Shown here piece after piece: positions 63,287 to 64,000 of a DNA stretch of 64,000 nt (position 1 is its first letter; each line of letters starts with the position of its first letter). The stretch spans positions 62,001 to 126,000 of the forward strand of contig NZ_JACHBZ010000017.1 of assembly GCF_014200575.1 (NCBI RefSeq), given 5' to 3'. The position numbers and the translations under genes were made by a program. This DNA is from Mucilaginibacter saanensis. Lineage in GTDB: Bacteria > Bacteroidota > Bacteroidia > Sphingobacteriales > Sphingobacteriaceae. The notes under the pieces are model-generated. The model had not been told where the DNA came from and searched no databases. It saw only the letters and a program-made list of their open reading frames with translations.

Positions 63287-63952
63287 CTAACCTTCTTCTT
63301 TGTCGCTTTCTGCTTCCGCTTTTCTATCCTCTTCCAATAAATTGGTGCCGATAGGATTGGCGGCCAGTAGCTTGGCAAACCAGGCCAAATTTGCGGTCAT
63401 GTATCGAAGTGTTTTGTTTGTGTACAGATACCGTTCGCCACCGGCTTCCACATAATCTTTTTCTCCTCCGGCCATGCCAACCCAATAGGCGTTAACATTT
63501 GGCGGAATCGTAAAGCCTACTTCCTGCAAAGCCCAGAGAACCTGAGCAGCACAGCTATGCGCGCCATCTTCGTTGCCAGTGATCAGACAACCTCCTACTT
63601 TATTATAGGGCATATATTGTCCGTTTTCTTGATTACTCAGTTCTTCATCCCGAAAAATAGCATCTAAGCGTTCAATCACTTTTTGAGCTGTCGAGGCGAG
63701 GTGTCCCATCCAGATAGGCGTAGCGATGATGAAGACTTGGCAGGATTTGATCTTTTCGAGAATCTGCGGCCATTGATCACCTTCGCCTTCATCAGAAGAA
63801 TTACCGGTAAGCACTTGATAGTCATTGAGGCGAATAACCTCCGTTTCAAATCCCCGTTCACGAAGTTGGCTCGCGGCCTTTTCAGCCAATGCGCCTGTGT
63901 TGGAAAAATCCGGTTGGCGTTTAAGGGTACAGTTAATAAGTAATGCTTTCAT
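63287..63952 (-). CDS. Flavodoxin-fold NAD(P)H-dependent oxidoreductase
   Basis: 221 residues. Starts MKALLINCTLKRQPDFSNTG, matching the FMN phosphate-binding loop of the NADPH-dependent FMN reductase/flavodoxin_2 group. Further features are CQVFIIATPIWMGHLASTAQ and GCLITGNEDGAHSCAAQVLW. It probably reduces quinones or small molecules through FMN. The C-terminal acidic tail (EEDRKAEAESDKEEG) is unusual. It is first of the minus-strand group DUF3175, CinA; no gene is seen after it up to 64000. Confidence 0.88.
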   Translation of the reverse strand: MKALLINCTLKRQPDFSNTGALAEKAASQLRERGFETEVIRLNDYQVLTGNSSDEGEGDQWPQILEKIKSCQVFIIATPIWMGHLASTAQKVIERLDAIFRDEELSNQENGQYMPYNKVGGCLITGNEDGAHSCAAQVLWALQEVGFTIPPNVNAYWVGMAGGEKDYVEAGGERYLYTNKTLRYMTANLAWFAKLLAANPIGTNLLEEDRKAEAESDKEEG

Positions 63953-64000
63953 GAGGTTTGTATTAATAACTAGTTAGAAAAAATAACAGACTGATGTGAT

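Noticed and set aside
1..64000. CRISPR array, IS element or integrase
   Set aside because: No regularly spaced direct repeats of suitable length, no transposase or recombinase motif was found in any long frame.

Overview
The window looks like a chromosomal segment of a Bacteroidota species, most likely Sphingobacteriaceae (Mucilaginibacter or Pedobacter-like). This is inferred from two SusC/SusD operons with ECF sigma/FecR pairs, Bacteroidota-type lipoproteins and secreted proteins, several DUF families common in that group, and weak Shine-Dalgarno use. No rRNA, complete tRNA, CRISPR array, integrase or transposase was seen.

Layout. 1-1302 is the 3' part of uvrA. 1399-1904 is a YefM-YoeB toxin-antitoxin pair behind a perfect 34-bp palindrome with two TGTACA cores. 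2025-3806 is a DUF885 lipoprotein. 4076-10401 holds a tripartite RND efflux operon (TolC-like, RND pump, adaptor). 10552-15531 has small housekeeping or unknown genes: VOC protein, metallophosphoesterase, Dabb protein, deoxyribonucleotidase-like HAD protein, DeoR-type regulator behind phased repeats, a four-helix membrane protein and a secreted protein. 15624-23954 (+) and 32904-24080 (-) are two convergent glycan-uptake loci that meet at a shared terminator. Each has sigma factor, FecR, SusC and SusD; the first ends in an exported YdcF/DUF218 protein, the second in a GH5-ricin lipoprotein.

33355-36781 holds a decayed ADP-ribosylglycohydrolase, a DUF6348-like gene, a structured leader and an rtcB-prfH pair, which belongs to a family linked to repair of ribosomes cut in the decoding centre. 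36890-41745 has an FAD monooxygenase with an AraC regulator, an unknown secreted protein and an HNH endonuclease.

At 41820-41840 lies the 3' end of a tRNA gene (T-loop to discriminator) without the rest of the tRNA, followed by a terminator. It looks like an integration scar. Its orientation predicts that any inserted element lies to the right, which would include everything to the end of the window. That segment has a two-component system with an outer-membrane protein, a b-type cytochrome, a thioredoxin/ApbE/DUF4266/DUF3570 operon, a frameshifted gene, a NEW3-ABC exporter operon, and from 52966 on a dense stress-type island. The island carries an FAD-Rieske oxidoreductase, GH130, Mn-catalase operon, iron permease, pyrophosphatase, DUF421, DUF892, CinA, DUF3175 and a flavodoxin-fold reductase. 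Many of its genes overlap by 1-20 bases, and by eye it is richer in G+C than the left half.

Several genes here are too short for routine calling: a 53-residue SH3-like protein, a 57-residue membrane lipoprotein, a 42-residue lipoprotein, and possible 14- and 39-residue peptides before rtcB.
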